A stretch of 64,000 bases of DNA, from the NCBI RefSeq assembly GCF_900116685.1, contig NZ_FPBL01000005.1, forward strand, positions 1 through 64,000. The letters are read 5' to 3'. This document shows, piece after piece, positions 49,764 through 59,075 of this stretch; position 1 is the first letter of the stretch; each line of letters begins with the position of its first letter. The position numbers and the translations under genes were made by a program. The notes beneath the pieces were generated by a model. That model did not search any database. It was not told where the DNA came from and worked only from the letters and a program-made list of their open reading frames with translations. The stretch comes from Nitrosomonas eutropha (GTDB lineage Bacteria; Pseudomonadota; Gammaproteobacteria; Burkholderiales; Nitrosomonadaceae).

Positions 49764-50609
49764 TTACAGTAAATAGACAAATATAAACAATGCCAACCAG
49801 ACAACGTCAACGAAGTGCCAGTACCAAGCTACCCCTTCAAATCCAAAATGGTGTTCCGGCGTAAAATGGCCATTTAAACTTCTGAAGAAGATCGCGATCA
49901 ACATAATTGTGCCAACCGTCACGTGGAATCCATGGAATCCCGTTAACATGAAGAAAGTTGATCCATATGCACCACTGGTCATCTTGAGATTCAGGTCAGC
50001 ATATGCATGTCCATATTCATATATCTGGAAACCAAGGAACGTGATACCCAATGCTATAGTCGCAAATAACCACAGCTTTAAAGCACCGCGGTCATTCTTT
50101 TTTAATGCCCAATGTGCAAGAGTGATGGTAATACCAGAAGTCAGCAACAGTGTCGTATTGATGGCAGGGATTCCCCAAGCTCCCATAGGAGTAAATTTTT
50201 CATCAAATCCTGGGCCGGCTGTTGGCCATACCCCAGAAAAATCGGGCCAGAGCAGCTCTTGTTCGGAACCAGCAAGCCAAGGTATTGAAAGAACACGCAT
50301 ATAAAACAGCGCACCAAAAAATGATGCAAAGAACATAACTTCGGAGAAAATAAACCATCCCATACTCCATCTGAAGGATTTATCTTCTTGAACCTTATAC
50401 TTGCCTGCTTCACTTTCAAGAGCAACTTCTCGAAACCAACCATAAATCAGGAAGGCGAGTATAGCCAACCCAGTGAGCAGCATGCCATATCCAAGAGGCA
50501 ATTTACTCATAGTAAACGCCGCTCCAAACGCCATGAAAAAGAGAGCCGTTGTTCCTACGATCGGCCACTTGGATGGAGAGGGCACATAATAACCCGTTCC
50601 TTGACTCAT
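49764..50609 (-). CDS. ctaE: Cytochrome c oxidase subunit III
   Basis: A 281-residue membrane protein of the aa3-type oxidase with seven helices predicted. Family signatures are FRWSMGWFIFSEVMFFASFF near 90-109 with the conserved glutamate, GAWGIPAINTTLLLTSGITIT near 152-172 and FFMLTGFHGFHVTVGTIML near 219-237. The C-terminal YWHFVDVVWLALFIFVYL is standard. Strong AGGAGG before the ATG. A gap of about 190 bases without features separates it from ctaG. Confidence 0.96.
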   Translation of the reverse strand: MSQGTGYYVPSPSKWPIVGTTALFFMAFGAAFTMSKLPLGYGMLLTGLAILAFLIYGWFREVALESEAGKYKVQEDKSFRWSMGWFIFSEVMFFASFFGALFYMRVLSIPWLAGSEQELLWPDFSGVWPTAGPGFDEKFTPMGAWGIPAINTTLLLTSGITITLAHWALKKNDRGALKLWLFATIALGITFLGFQIYEYGHAYADLNLKMTSGAYGSTFFMLTGFHGFHVTVGTIMLIAIFFRSLNGHFTPEHHFGFEGVAWYWHFVDVVWLALFIFVYLL

Positions 50610-50802
50610 ATAATCTTCCTCCTCGTTATTAAACTTAACCTGCTACAAGCCCAACTATTGATAATTAATTCAAAATAAAACTGCATGATGCTATGCAAAG
50701 TTACTGATTATTGCTGATCTTGGTATAAATAAAGCCAGACAACTTCTGTAACTTGAAATAGAAGAGTACCCTTAATAATACTTTTATCTGTGCACTCCCT
50801 GT

Positions 50803-51321
50803 TTAATTCGCTTTAACTTTGAAAAAGGTATATGAAATTGTTGCGGTATGAATATCGTCAGGCATTTCTGGATCTATCAAAAATCTGACTGGCAATTGCC
50901 TGGTCTCCTTACCACGGAGTTCTTGCTGTGAAAAACAAAAACATTCAACTTTTTTCAAATATCTTTCAAGGTTTTTGGGGCTGTAACTTGGAATGGCCTG
51001 CCCAATTTGGGGCTCTTCAGATTCGTTACTGATTTCATACATAACTTCTGTAAGTTTACCAGGATGTAAACGAATATGAGATTGCAGTGGCTTAAATTTC
51101 CAGGGAAGTCCACGTATATTTGCATCTAATTGTAAATTGATCTCCCTCGTAATATCTACTTTGATCTTTTTAGATACTGTGTCCGGACGTTCTAGCTCGT
51201 ATATACCGGTTACTTCACAGAATTTCTTGTATATAGGTACAAGTGCGTAACCAAAACCAAACATAACCACACTAAAAATAAGTAACTTTTTTAATATATC
51301 TATGTTATTGGCCTTGGTCAC
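50803..51321 (-). CDS. ctaG: Cytochrome c oxidase assembly protein CtaG (Cox11)
   Basis: Delivers copper to the CuB site of subunit I. The 172-residue protein has one N-terminal membrane helix, the conserved YALVPIYKKFCEVTGI (C35) and the copper-binding ECFCFSQQEL (C127 and C129), then LPVRFLIDPEMPDDIHTATISYTFF. The start appears to be GTG at 51321, with no ATG nearby. A 35-codon membrane gene lies between it and ctaD. Confidence 0.94.
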   Translation of the reverse strand: MTKANNIDILKKLLIFSVVMFGFGYALVPIYKKFCEVTGIYELERPDTVSKKIKVDITREINLQLDANIRGLPWKFKPLQSHIRLHPGKLTEVMYEISNESEEPQIGQAIPSYSPKNLERYLKKVECFCFSQQELRGKETRQLPVRFLIDPEMPDDIHTATISYTFFKVKAN

Positions 51322-51335
51322 GTCTTGTTTTATTC

Positions 51336-51443
51336 CTATTTAAATACAGCTGTTACTATAAAAACTACTATTACCAAGATGACTAGAATTGATGCAGTAC
51401 GTAATTTTCTGCGTTGTAATTCTGTATCCTTATTTTCAGCCAT
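51336..51443 (-). CDS. 35-residue single-helix membrane protein between ctaD and ctaG
   Basis: A tiny frame too short for most gene callers. The product starts MAENKDTELQRRKLRTA, then a hydrophobic run of about 17 residues (ILVILVIVVFIVTAVF) and a final lysine. It has charged ends and one membrane helix with the N-terminus inside. It fits tightly between ctaD and ctaG, 13 bases from the first and 14 from the second. Betaproteobacterial oxidase operons often carry a short membrane gene here, annotated as a small oxidase assembly protein. Function is inferred from place only. Confidence 0.6.
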   Translation of the reverse strand: MAENKDTELQRRKLRTASILVILVIVVFIVTAVFK

Positions 51444-51456
51444 TGCTTATACCTGC

Positions 51457-53034
51457 TTATTTAACGACAGGTGGTGTTTCAAAGCTATGGTAAGGGGCCG
51501 GTGAGGGCAAATGTGTCCATTCCAGAGTATGTGCTCCTTCCCATGTTTTATCTTTAGCTTTTTCTCCACCACGCACACATTTAACAACAATGTATACAAA
51601 CAGTAGCTGTGTCAATCCGAATCCAAATGCACCGATACTGGAAATCATGTTGAAGTCAGCAAACTGGAGTGCGTAGTCCGGGATTCTACGAGGCATTCCA
51701 GCTAATCCAAGGAAATGCTGAACAAAGAATGCTACGTTAAAGAAAATCATTGACAGCCAGAAATGCCATTTGCCTAATGTTTCGTTGTACATATGGCCGG
51801 TCCATTTAGGTAACCAGTAGTATGCGCCTGAAAATAATGCAAATAATGCCCCAGAAACTAACACGTAATGGAAGTGTGCAATAACATAGTATGTATCTTG
51901 TACTTGCACATCGATCGGGACTATTGCGCAAACAACACCGCTAAATCCACCAATAACAAACAGAACGATAAACCCTATTGAAAACAACATCGGTGTTTCA
52001 AAGGTCAAAGAGCCTCGCCACATGGTTGCGGTCCAGTTAAAGACCTTAACGCCGGTTGGTACAGCAATCAACATCGTTGCGTACATGAAAAACAGTTGTC
52101 CAGTAACAGGCATACCTACGGTAAACATATGATGTGCCCATACAAAGCAAGATAACAATGCAATTGCGGCAATCGCATAAACCATTGATGTATAACCAAA
52201 CAAAGGCTTACGTGAAAATGTTGTAATAACCTCGGAAACCACACCAAACGCCGGTAATATCATGATGTATACCTCTGGGTGTCCGAAGAACCAGAAGATG
52301 TGCTGAAACATAACCGGATCACCGCCGCCAGCAGCATTGAAGAAGCTTGTACCAAAGTTACGATCTGTAAGTACCATTGTCACAGCCCCAGCTAATACCG
52401 GCATTACCAATACAAGCAGGTATGCAGTAATTAACCAGCTCCACACGAACATTGGCATCTTCATCAATGTCATGCCTGGTGCACGCATATTCAAGATGGT
52501 CGTAATGATGTTGATAGAACCCATAATTGAAGACATTCCAAAGACATGAACTGCGAACAACATCATGTCTGTTCCCATACCACCTTGTGTGGATAGTGGT
52601 GGGTAGAATGTCCAGCCACCGGCTGCAGCCCCGCCGGGTACAAAAAATGAAGTTATTAATAACAATGCTGCAATCGGCAATAACCAGAAGCTCCAGTTAT
52701 TCAGACGAGCAAACGCCATATCTGGAGCACCTATCATTAATGGTATCTGCCAATTCGCAAATCCCACCCATGCTGGCATTACGGCACCAAATACCATAAT
52801 CAGGCCATGCAATGTGGTAAATGAATTAAATACTTCTGGTTCCAATATCTGAATACCAGGCATAAAAAGTTCTGCTCTGATACCCATGGCCAGAAAACCA
52901 CCCACGAACAACATAGCCAGACTGAAACACAAATAAAGTGTTCCGATATCTTTATGGTTGGTAGTGGTTAACCAACGCATTATACCGGTCGGATGATCAT
53001 GTGTATGGCCATGTACGTCTTGTATTACCGCCAT
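51457..53034 (-). CDS. ctaD: Cytochrome c oxidase subunit I
   Basis: Catalytic subunit of the heme-copper oxidase, carrying heme a and the heme a3-CuB centre, and pumping protons. The 525-residue protein has twelve helices. Motifs: the heme ligand in FTTLHGLIMVFGAVMP, the CuB histidine and crosslinked tyrosine in FWFFGHPEVYIMILPAFGVV, two CuB histidines in FVWAHHMFTVGMP, and both heme ligands in TYYVIAHFHYVLVSG. The D-channel and K-channel region looks like the A-family. GGAG precedes the ATG. Terminal oxidase for the electrons released by ammonia oxidation if the host assignment is right. Confidence 0.97.
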   Translation of the reverse strand: MAVIQDVHGHTHDHPTGIMRWLTTTNHKDIGTLYLCFSLAMLFVGGFLAMGIRAELFMPGIQILEPEVFNSFTTLHGLIMVFGAVMPAWVGFANWQIPLMIGAPDMAFARLNNWSFWLLPIAALLLITSFFVPGGAAAGGWTFYPPLSTQGGMGTDMMLFAVHVFGMSSIMGSINIITTILNMRAPGMTLMKMPMFVWSWLITAYLLVLVMPVLAGAVTMVLTDRNFGTSFFNAAGGGDPVMFQHIFWFFGHPEVYIMILPAFGVVSEVITTFSRKPLFGYTSMVYAIAAIALLSCFVWAHHMFTVGMPVTGQLFFMYATMLIAVPTGVKVFNWTATMWRGSLTFETPMLFSIGFIVLFVIGGFSGVVCAIVPIDVQVQDTYYVIAHFHYVLVSGALFALFSGAYYWLPKWTGHMYNETLGKWHFWLSMIFFNVAFFVQHFLGLAGMPRRIPDYALQFADFNMISSIGAFGFGLTQLLFVYIVVKCVRGGEKAKDKTWEGAHTLEWTHLPSPAPYHSFETPPVVK

Positions 53035-53092
53035 TATCTTCTCCTTTTTTAATCTAATTGATCTATATCCCGACTAACCATATCTGGATATA

Positions 53093-53935
53093 TCAGTTTT
53101 TACTCGCCCCATTTTTAACGAGCGCTGTATTCACAACTGCAGCTGATGCGGCCTTTTGTCTCTCCACAACCCACCGACTGTATTTTTCCTGTTCCATTAC
53201 CTCTACGACTACTGGCATAAATCCATGTTCTTTGCCGCAAAGCTCTGCACACTGGCCGCGATAGATACCCGGTTTTTCGACTTTAAACCATGCATCACGA
53301 ATAAATCCAGGTATAGCGTCTTGTTTTACGCCAAGTGCAGGTACCCACCAAGCATGAATGACATCATTGGCTGTCATGAGTACTCTAATTTTCTTTCCAG
53401 TCGGTACTACCACACGATTATCCACTTCCAGCAAATAATTTTCCCCCTTAGGTGCCTGATTACGGATCTGATCCTGGGAAGTAGCTAATTGACTGTAAAA
53501 ACTGATTCCCTCACCTTCTCCTTGAATGTAGTCATATCCCCACATCCACTGATACCCGGTAGCCTTGATAGTAATGTCTGCTTCGCTCGTATCTTTCATC
53601 GCAATAATTGTTTTGGTTGCTGGCCATGATATTGCGATTAAGATCAATACAGGGATAACTGTCCATATCAGCTCAACGATCGTGCTGTGATGAAAATTTG
53701 CTGCTTTATAGCCAACCGATTTACGGTGCTTAACAATGGAATAACCCATCACACCGAATACACCAATAAATATTACCAGGCAGATCCATAGAGCCATTAT
53801 GTGCTGATCATATATCTCCTGTGCAATCGGAGTCTGTGGTTCAGGCAGGTTATACTTGCTCGATATCGCCAACCCTGAATAAGAACCAAGAACTACAAAA
53901 TTTGATAGCAACGCCATCAACTTACTACCCTTCAT
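53093..53935 (-). CDS. ctaC: Cytochrome c oxidase subunit II
   Basis: Electron-entry subunit with the CuA centre. The 280-residue protein has a leader or membrane segment, two helices (about 48-66 and 87-103) and a cupredoxin domain. CuA ligands are H194 in NDVIHAWWVP and C229, C233, H237, M240 in CAELCGKEHGFM, all present. There is no C-terminal cytochrome c domain, so it belongs to the plain aa3 type. First gene of the cluster, 58 bases before ctaD. Confidence 0.96.
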   Translation of the reverse strand: MKGSKLMALLSNFVVLGSYSGLAISSKYNLPEPQTPIAQEIYDQHIMALWICLVIFIGVFGVMGYSIVKHRKSVGYKAANFHHSTIVELIWTVIPVLILIAISWPATKTIIAMKDTSEADITIKATGYQWMWGYDYIQGEGEGISFYSQLATSQDQIRNQAPKGENYLLEVDNRVVVPTGKKIRVLMTANDVIHAWWVPALGVKQDAIPGFIRDAWFKVEKPGIYRGQCAELCGKEHGFMPVVVEVMEQEKYSRWVVERQKAASAAVVNTALVKNGASKN

Positions 53936-54426
53936 ATCTTACCCCCCACATTAATTACCAAATCAATTTCAGCAGCTCGCCTGTGATCCTGCAATGTTTC
54001 TCCACGCCTCACAAAATTAGCTGCTCATGAGAATATTTGCCTAGCCGTTCAACCGGATCAACAAACAGAAGCAGGAGCCGGATGACGATTTTTTGGGGCA
54101 ATCTTAGCATTCGGACGCTGCTTGCACAAGAAGGAAGATGCATGATTTTTATAGAAAAAATATCCTTGTTAGTATCATGGATATTGTTCTTTTTATCTTC
54201 TTGTACTCAAATGCCTTTTGCTGCCTTGGGATATTTTTTATTTTGTCATTTTATACAGAGCCTGTTCACCAGAAAATATAGGGAATTTGATAAATAATTC
54301 ACCAAAACCTTTGTATCAAAGTGGATATGTGTGATGGCTTAAAAATCGAATTGCAACTTTTGTCTCCTCAAGGTAGCCTAAGTTGCTTACATTTATTTAT
54401 TTAATTTTTGAGGGGAAATAAAGGAT
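53936..54426. other. Divergent region between ctaC and the Bax-inhibitor-like gene
   Basis: About 490 AT-rich bases with the promoters of the oxidase cluster (leftward) and the Bax-inhibitor-like gene (rightward). Apart from one small possible membrane gene at 54142-54297, listed separately, I see no gene, repeat or RNA. Confidence 0.4.
54142..54297 (+). CDS. Possible 51-residue membrane protein
   Basis: An ATG at 54142 with AAGGAAG just upstream opens a 51-residue frame beginning MIFIEKISLLVSWILFFLSS, followed by a second hydrophobic stretch and a basic end (TRKYREFDK). It would be a small one- or two-helix membrane protein. The ribosome binding site is good, but the composition is what AT-rich non-coding DNA also gives, and I know no homologue. 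Weak call. Confidence 0.25.
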   Translation: MIFIEKISLLVSWILFFLSSCTQMPFAALGYFLFCHFIQSLFTRKYREFDK

Positions 54427-55122
54427 ATGCAATCTGATTCCAAATATGCGGCTCCTGTATTAGGGGCATTAAGTCCAAGTATACGTAACAAGGTATTGAG
54501 AAATACTTATTTGATGCTTGCATTAACCATGATTCCAACCATAGCTGGCTCGGCTATCGGTATTAATACGGACTTTTCATTCTTGGCACAATCCCCAATT
54601 ATGGGTTCACTTATAATGCTGGCCGTAATGGTTGGTTTAATGTTTGCTGTCAGTGCTACACGCAACAGCATTGGGGGCGTAATTCTTCTTTTCTTGTTTA
54701 CCTTTGTTGCTGGGTGGTGGTTAGGCCCCCTGCTTCAGTACGCTCTGCAGTTTAACAATGGTACCCAGCTGATTGGTTTTGCTGCTGCAGGAACCGGTAT
54801 CATCTTTTTTACATTAGCAAGTGTAGCGACGGTAACTCGCAAGGATTTCGGATTCCTTGGTAATTTTTTGCTGACCGGACTGATATTAGTTATTTTAGCT
54901 TCTCTAGTTAATTTGTTTCTGGCAATCCCGGCGATTTCACTGATCATTTCAGCTGCAGCAATACTGGTTTTCTCGGGATTTATCCTGTTTGATGTAAGCC
55001 GGATTGTAAATGGCGGTGAAACCAACTACGTTATGGCGACACTGGGTATTTATCTCAGTCTGTATAATTTATTTATAAGTCTGATACAGTTATTGCTTGC
55101 ATTACTTGGTGAAAGAGACTGA
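54427..55122 (+). CDS. Bax inhibitor-1/YccA family membrane protein
   Basis: A 231-residue protein with seven membrane helices and the BI-1 signatures VLRNTYLMLALTMIPTIAGS near 24-43, GTGIIFFTLASVATVTRKDFGFLG near 121-144, and the late FSGFILFDVSRIVNGGETNYVMA near 180-202. The aspartate pair thought to control ion conductance sits near the C-terminus. In E. coli the related YccA modulates FtsH protease. Stands alone, with a good AAGGA-type site. Confidence 0.88.
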   Translation: MQSDSKYAAPVLGALSPSIRNKVLRNTYLMLALTMIPTIAGSAIGINTDFSFLAQSPIMGSLIMLAVMVGLMFAVSATRNSIGGVILLFLFTFVAGWWLGPLLQYALQFNNGTQLIGFAAAGTGIIFFTLASVATVTRKDFGFLGNFLLTGLILVILASLVNLFLAIPAISLIISAAAILVFSGFILFDVSRIVNGGETNYVMATLGIYLSLYNLFISLIQLLLALLGERD

Positions 55123-55205
55123 AGTTAATCACTTGATGAAAAATAATAAACTGTCTTCATTAATTCCTGAAGAGTTATTTGTTGAGAGGATAAGGTTTGT
55201 GTCCG

Positions 55206-55250
55206 CATGCGCCCTAAAATAACCTATCAAGAGTTACCTAGGGGCGCATG
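55206..55250. repeat. Inverted repeat upstream of the copper-chaperone-like gene
   Basis: CATGCGCCC near 55206-55214 pairs with GGGCGCATG at 55242-55250 across about 27 bases. It lies 84 bases after the Bax-inhibitor-like gene and about 100 bases before the HMA gene. With no T-run it is not a usual terminator. It might be a regulator's binding site or a hairpin ending the upstream message. Confidence 0.4.
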
Positions 55251-55353
55251 TGATCTTAATTTAGCCGTATCAGCACTCATCAGTTCAATACTGTTAAAAA
55301 TTCTGGCAAGTAAGAACTTTGCTCATTTTATCTTTTAGTAAGAGGAATTTTTT

Positions 55354-55563
55354 ATGCTAACGACTATTGTTCATATCAAGGGAATGACTTGTGGAGGATG
55401 CGTCAGCAGTGTCAAGACTGTATTAGAAAAGATTCCCGGGGTAAGCAATGTTGAGGTATCTCTTAATGATGGACAAGCAATCGTTCAGCACGATGGCTCA
55501 CGCGAAGATATAATTTTTTGCCAGGCAATAGAAGGCGCTGGATTTGAAGTGATCAGACAGTAA
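55354..55563 (+). CDS. copZ: Heavy-metal-associated (CopZ-like) protein
   Basis: A 69-residue HMA-domain protein with the metal motif GMTCGGC (C13, C16) and the beta-alpha-beta-beta-alpha-beta pattern through [18 protein letters not shown] and [11 protein letters not shown]. It probably carries Cu(I) in the cytoplasm. No copper-exporting P-type ATPase sits beside it. It fits a copper-heavy lifestyle suggested also by SmbP and the oxidase assembly genes. Whether it serves copper or another soft metal is not shown. Confidence 0.85.
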   Translation: MLTTIVHIKGMTCGGCVSSVKTVLEKIPGVSNVEVSLNDGQAIVQHDGSREDIIFCQAIEGAGFEVIRQ

Positions 55564-55693
55564 CTGTCATAATAATAAAGGTAATTGGCTTTCGGTGCTG
55601 CATGCCCGTTCGGTTCTTTTAGACATCAATGGGTGGTATAGGTTAATCCTGTATCATCGCGCTTTTTCACTTCTTTCAACCTTATCAATCTGC

Positions 55694-56662
55694 ATGAAAA
55701 ACGTCTTTCTAGACTTTGAAAAAGGCATTGAGGAATTTGAGGCAAAAATAGAGCAATTGCGCTTTGCCCAGGATAATTCTGCATTGGACATCTCGGCTGA
55801 AATCACCCGCTTACAAGCAAAAAGCCAAGGGTTGACCAAAAGTGTTTATGCAAAACTGACACCTTGGCAGATTTCACAAGTGGCACGCCATCCTCTACGT
55901 CCGTCTACGCTTGATTACATAAAACATTTGTTTACGGATTTTGAAGAACTGCATGGCGATAGAAATTTTGCGGATGACCGGGCTATTGTTGGTGGACTGG
56001 CGCACTTTAATGGCCAGACTGTTATGCTGATCGGGCACCAGAAAGGACACGACACCAAGGAAAAAATTTATCGTAATTTTGGTATGCCCAAGCCGGAGGG
56101 ATATCGCAAAGCACTCCGGCTCATGCGTCTTGCAGAGAAATTCTCGATTCCATTGATTACCTTTGTCGATACACCAGGCGCCTATCCAGGTATAGATGCC
56201 GAAGAGCGCGGGCAATCTGAGGCCATTGGTAAAAATCTTTATGTTATGGCAGGACTGAGAATCCCTATTATTTGTATTATTATCGGCGAAGGTGGATCAG
56301 GGGGGGCATTGGCTATTGCTGTGGGTGATACCAGTCTAATGTTGCAATATTCAGTCTATTCAGTAATCTCGCCGGAAGGATGTGCCTCTATTTTATGGAA
56401 AAGCGCAGATAAGGCATCCGATGCAGCTGAGATACTGGGTATTACTGCCGACCGACTCAAAGAAATGGCTCTAATCGATGCCGTCATTCCCGAGCCTGTT
56501 GGTGGTGCACACCGTGACTACCCGGCTGTGATGCAATCTGTCAGACAGGCATTGCAAGAATCACTACGGAAATTGCAGGATATTCCCTTGGAAACATTAC
56601 TGCAGAAACGCCTTGATCGGCTGCTTGGATATGGTAGATTCAAAATTAACAAACCCGACTGA
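55694..56662 (+). CDS. accA: Acetyl-CoA carboxylase carboxyltransferase subunit alpha
   Basis: Moves carboxylate from biotin on AccB to acetyl-CoA with AccD, the first step of fatty acid synthesis. The ATG at 55694 gives 322 residues and the family opening [20 protein letters not shown]; a frame from 55595 adds 33 unsupported residues. Motifs: [11 protein letters not shown] near 72-82, [17 protein letters not shown] near 93-109, [19 protein letters not shown] near 161-179 and [15 protein letters not shown] near 198-212. tilS starts inside its 3' end, an arrangement common in betaproteobacteria. Confidence 0.96.
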   Translation: MKNVFLDFEKGIEEFEAKIEQLRFAQDNSALDISAEITRLQAKSQGLTKSVYAKLTPWQISQVARHPLRPSTLDYIKHLFTDFEELHGDRNFADDRAIVGGLAHFNGQTVMLIGHQKGHDTKEKIYRNFGMPKPEGYRKALRLMRLAEKFSIPLITFVDTPGAYPGIDAEERGQSEAIGKNLYVMAGLRIPIICIIIGEGGSGGALAIAVGDTSLMLQYSVYSVISPEGCASILWKSADKASDAAEILGITADRLKEMALIDAVIPEPVGGAHRDYPAVMQSVRQALQESLRKLQDIPLETLLQKRLDRLLGYGRFKINKPD

Positions 56663-58010
56663 TGATATAACCAGCTGTTTTTTCCATAACCTGAATGCAC
56701 AAATCCGACCTGGTGATTGTCTGGCAGTTGCTCTGAGTGGAGGTGTGGATTCTGTGGTGTTGCTACACCTGCTTATAAAGTTTTCCAAATCAATGCAACT
56801 GGATATGTCCGCAATTCATGTTGAACATGGTATCAGCACATATTCAGGTCAATGGAGCGCTTTCTGCCAAACACTTTGCGACAGTGTCGCTATTCCCTTA
56901 TCAATCCATCGATTAAAGATCAGCAGGCAGCCACAAGAAAGCCTGGAAGCGGTTGCTAGAGAGGCCCGTTATCAAATATTCAGGCAAATTCAGGCAGATT
57001 ATGTCTTGTTGGCGCAACATCAGGATGATCAGGTTGAGACATTGATGTTGCAATTATTGCGCGGTGCGGGCGTTAAAGGACTCAGTGCTATGCCGACAGT
57101 CAGATTATTTGAATCAGGCAAAGTCATCAAATTACTCAGACCCTTACTCAACATTCCGCGCTCAGAAATCATGAAATATGCAAAGTTGCATGGTTTGTCA
57201 TGGGTAACTGATGAAAGCAATCTGGATATTTCTTATGACCGTAATTATTTACGGCACCGGATTTTACCCTTAATAGAACAGCGCTACCCCTCCTATCGCA
57301 AAATATTGTCCCGATCTGTCCGACATCTTGGTGAAGCAGCCCATTTACTGGATGAACTGGCAAAAATAGACGCTAAAAATACTATGATTGCAGATAAATT
57401 GAGCTTGCGAGGGTTGCGTGAGCTCGATCTCTCCCGTGCCAGAAATTTGCTGCGTTATTTGTTAGCACAGCAAATGGTGCGGTTGCCAAGTTCCGCAAAA
57501 CTGGAAGAGATTTTACGTCAGCTGTACAACATACAAACTGATTCCCATTTTCGGTTCAAGGTAGATACTTTGGAAATTCGCTGCTACCGTGGGCTAATCG
57601 AATTTCTGCCTGCTGATTTCTTGTCAGAATCAATATCACCTGTTGTCTGGCAAGGCGAGCAACGTTTGGCTATTGAATCATTAAAAAGTGTACTTGAATT
57701 TACTTGGCAAGACGATGCGGGAATTGATCTAGCCAAATTGGATCAGCAGATCGTTACAATCCGTTCAAGATCCGGTGGAGAACGATTTCAGCCAGATTGT
57801 AAGCGTCCTCGTCGCAACCTGAAAAAAATTCTGCAGGAAGCCTCCCTTCCTCCGTGGAAGCGCGACATATTACCGTTACTCTTCTGCGGAGATCAGCTTG
57901 TCTGGGTAGCTGGAATCGGTATCGACTGTAACTTTCAGGCACCAATGGGAGGAGCTGGGCTGGTTGTAACATGGCGCTCCGATCAGACCAATCAATCTTC
58001 AATTCACTGA
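56631..58010 (+). CDS. tilS: tRNA(Ile)-lysidine synthetase TilS
   Basis: Converts cytidine 34 of the CAU-anticodon isoleucine tRNA to lysidine so that it reads AUA. The ATG at 56631 gives 459 residues and overlaps accA by 32 bases; a TTG at 56613 is an alternative. The PP-loop [15 protein letters not shown] is near 32-46, HVEHGIS near 63-69 and [20 protein letters not shown] near 124-143. The C-terminal domain with [20 protein letters not shown] is present. Confidence 0.95.
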   Translation: MVDSKLTNPTDDITSCFFHNLNAQIRPGDCLAVALSGGVDSVVLLHLLIKFSKSMQLDMSAIHVEHGISTYSGQWSAFCQTLCDSVAIPLSIHRLKISRQPQESLEAVAREARYQIFRQIQADYVLLAQHQDDQVETLMLQLLRGAGVKGLSAMPTVRLFESGKVIKLLRPLLNIPRSEIMKYAKLHGLSWVTDESNLDISYDRNYLRHRILPLIEQRYPSYRKILSRSVRHLGEAAHLLDELAKIDAKNTMIADKLSLRGLRELDLSRARNLLRYLLAQQMVRLPSSAKLEEILRQLYNIQTDSHFRFKVDTLEIRCYRGLIEFLPADFLSESISPVVWQGEQRLAIESLKSVLEFTWQDDAGIDLAKLDQQIVTIRSRSGGERFQPDCKRPRRNLKKILQEASLPPWKRDILPLLFCGDQLVWVAGIGIDCNFQAPMGGAGLVVTWRSDQTNQSSIH

Positions 58011-58013
58011 TAT

Positions 58014-59075
58014 ATGTCAACAATCTTGATCACCGGCGGCGCCGGCTTTATAGGAATAAATTTCATACTGGATTGGGTCAAGAGTACGGATGAAAATATT
58101 GTTAATCTTGACAAATTAACCTACGCCGGGAATTTGCATAATCTTGTTTCACTCACCGATAATCCTCAACATATTTTTGTGCATGGGGATATCTGCGATA
58201 GCGAGAGAATATCCATTCTCCTTGAACGCTACCAACCTCGTGCCATTATTCACATGGCAGCAGAAAGCCATGTGGATCGATCTATCCATGGCCCCGAAGA
58301 TTTTATTCAGACCAACATCACTGGCACATTCCAGTTGCTGGAAGCAGCTCGTCATTACTGGGGAAATTTATCTGTCTCACGCAAGGAAAATTTCCGATTC
58401 CTTCATGTTTCTACAGATGAGGTTTTCGGCACATTAGCTAAGGATGCTCCCACATTTACTGAAAATCACTGCTTCCAACCTAACAGCCCTTATTCAGCCA
58501 GCAAGGCCTCCAGTGACTGCCTTGTCCGTGCCTACCACCATACTTATGGCCTGCCGGTACTGACTACACATTGTTCCAACAACTATGGGGCATATCAGTT
58601 TCCTGAGAAACTGATTCCTCTGATAATCGTTAATGCTCTAGCAGGCAAACCGCTGCCTGTTTATGGGGATGGCCAGCAGATCCGCGACTGGCTTTATGTA
58701 AATGATCACTGCCAGGCTATTCGTGTTGTTCTGGAAAAAGGACAACCAGGGGAAACCTACAATATTGGAGGCTGGAATGAAAAAAGTAATCTTGAAATCA
58801 TACACACCATTTGCGACGTACTTCAGCAATTTCAACAAAGAGATTATCGCGCACTGATTACTCATGTGGCTGATCGCCCCGGCCACGATCGTCGCTATGC
58901 GATCAACGCACATAAAATCGAACGAGAACTTGGCTGGAAGCCGCTGGAAACATTTGAGACTGGTATCCGTAAAACTATTCAATGGTATCTGGAAAATCAT
59001 GACTGGGTTGCAGAAGTACAATCGGGCGACTACCGGCAATGGGTTGAAATTAACTATACCGGGCGATCACAGTGA
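58014..59075 (+). CDS. rfbB: dTDP-glucose 4,6-dehydratase
   Basis: Second step of dTDP-L-rhamnose synthesis for surface polysaccharide. The 353-residue short-chain dehydrogenase has ILITGGAGFIGINFIL near 4-19 for NAD, AAESHVDRSIHGPEDFIQTN near 82-101, VSTDEVFGTL near 133-142 and the catalytic YSASKASSD near 163-171. It begins 3 bases after tilS and overlaps the next gene by 4 bases. rfbA and rfbC are not in the window. Confidence 0.95.
   Translation: MSTILITGGAGFIGINFILDWVKSTDENIVNLDKLTYAGNLHNLVSLTDNPQHIFVHGDICDSERISILLERYQPRAIIHMAAESHVDRSIHGPEDFIQTNITGTFQLLEAARHYWGNLSVSRKENFRFLHVSTDEVFGTLAKDAPTFTENHCFQPNSPYSASKASSDCLVRAYHHTYGLPVLTTHCSNNYGAYQFPEKLIPLIIVNALAGKPLPVYGDGQQIRDWLYVNDHCQAIRVVLEKGQPGETYNIGGWNEKSNLEIIHTICDVLQQFQQRDYRALITHVADRPGHDRRYAINAHKIERELGWKPLETFETGIRKTIQWYLENHDWVAEVQSGDYRQWVEINYTGRSQ

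Noticed and set aside
54037..54141. Upstream extension of the possible 51-residue membrane protein
   Set aside because: Only the internal ATG at 54142 has a ribosome binding site, and the extension looks like non-coding sequence.
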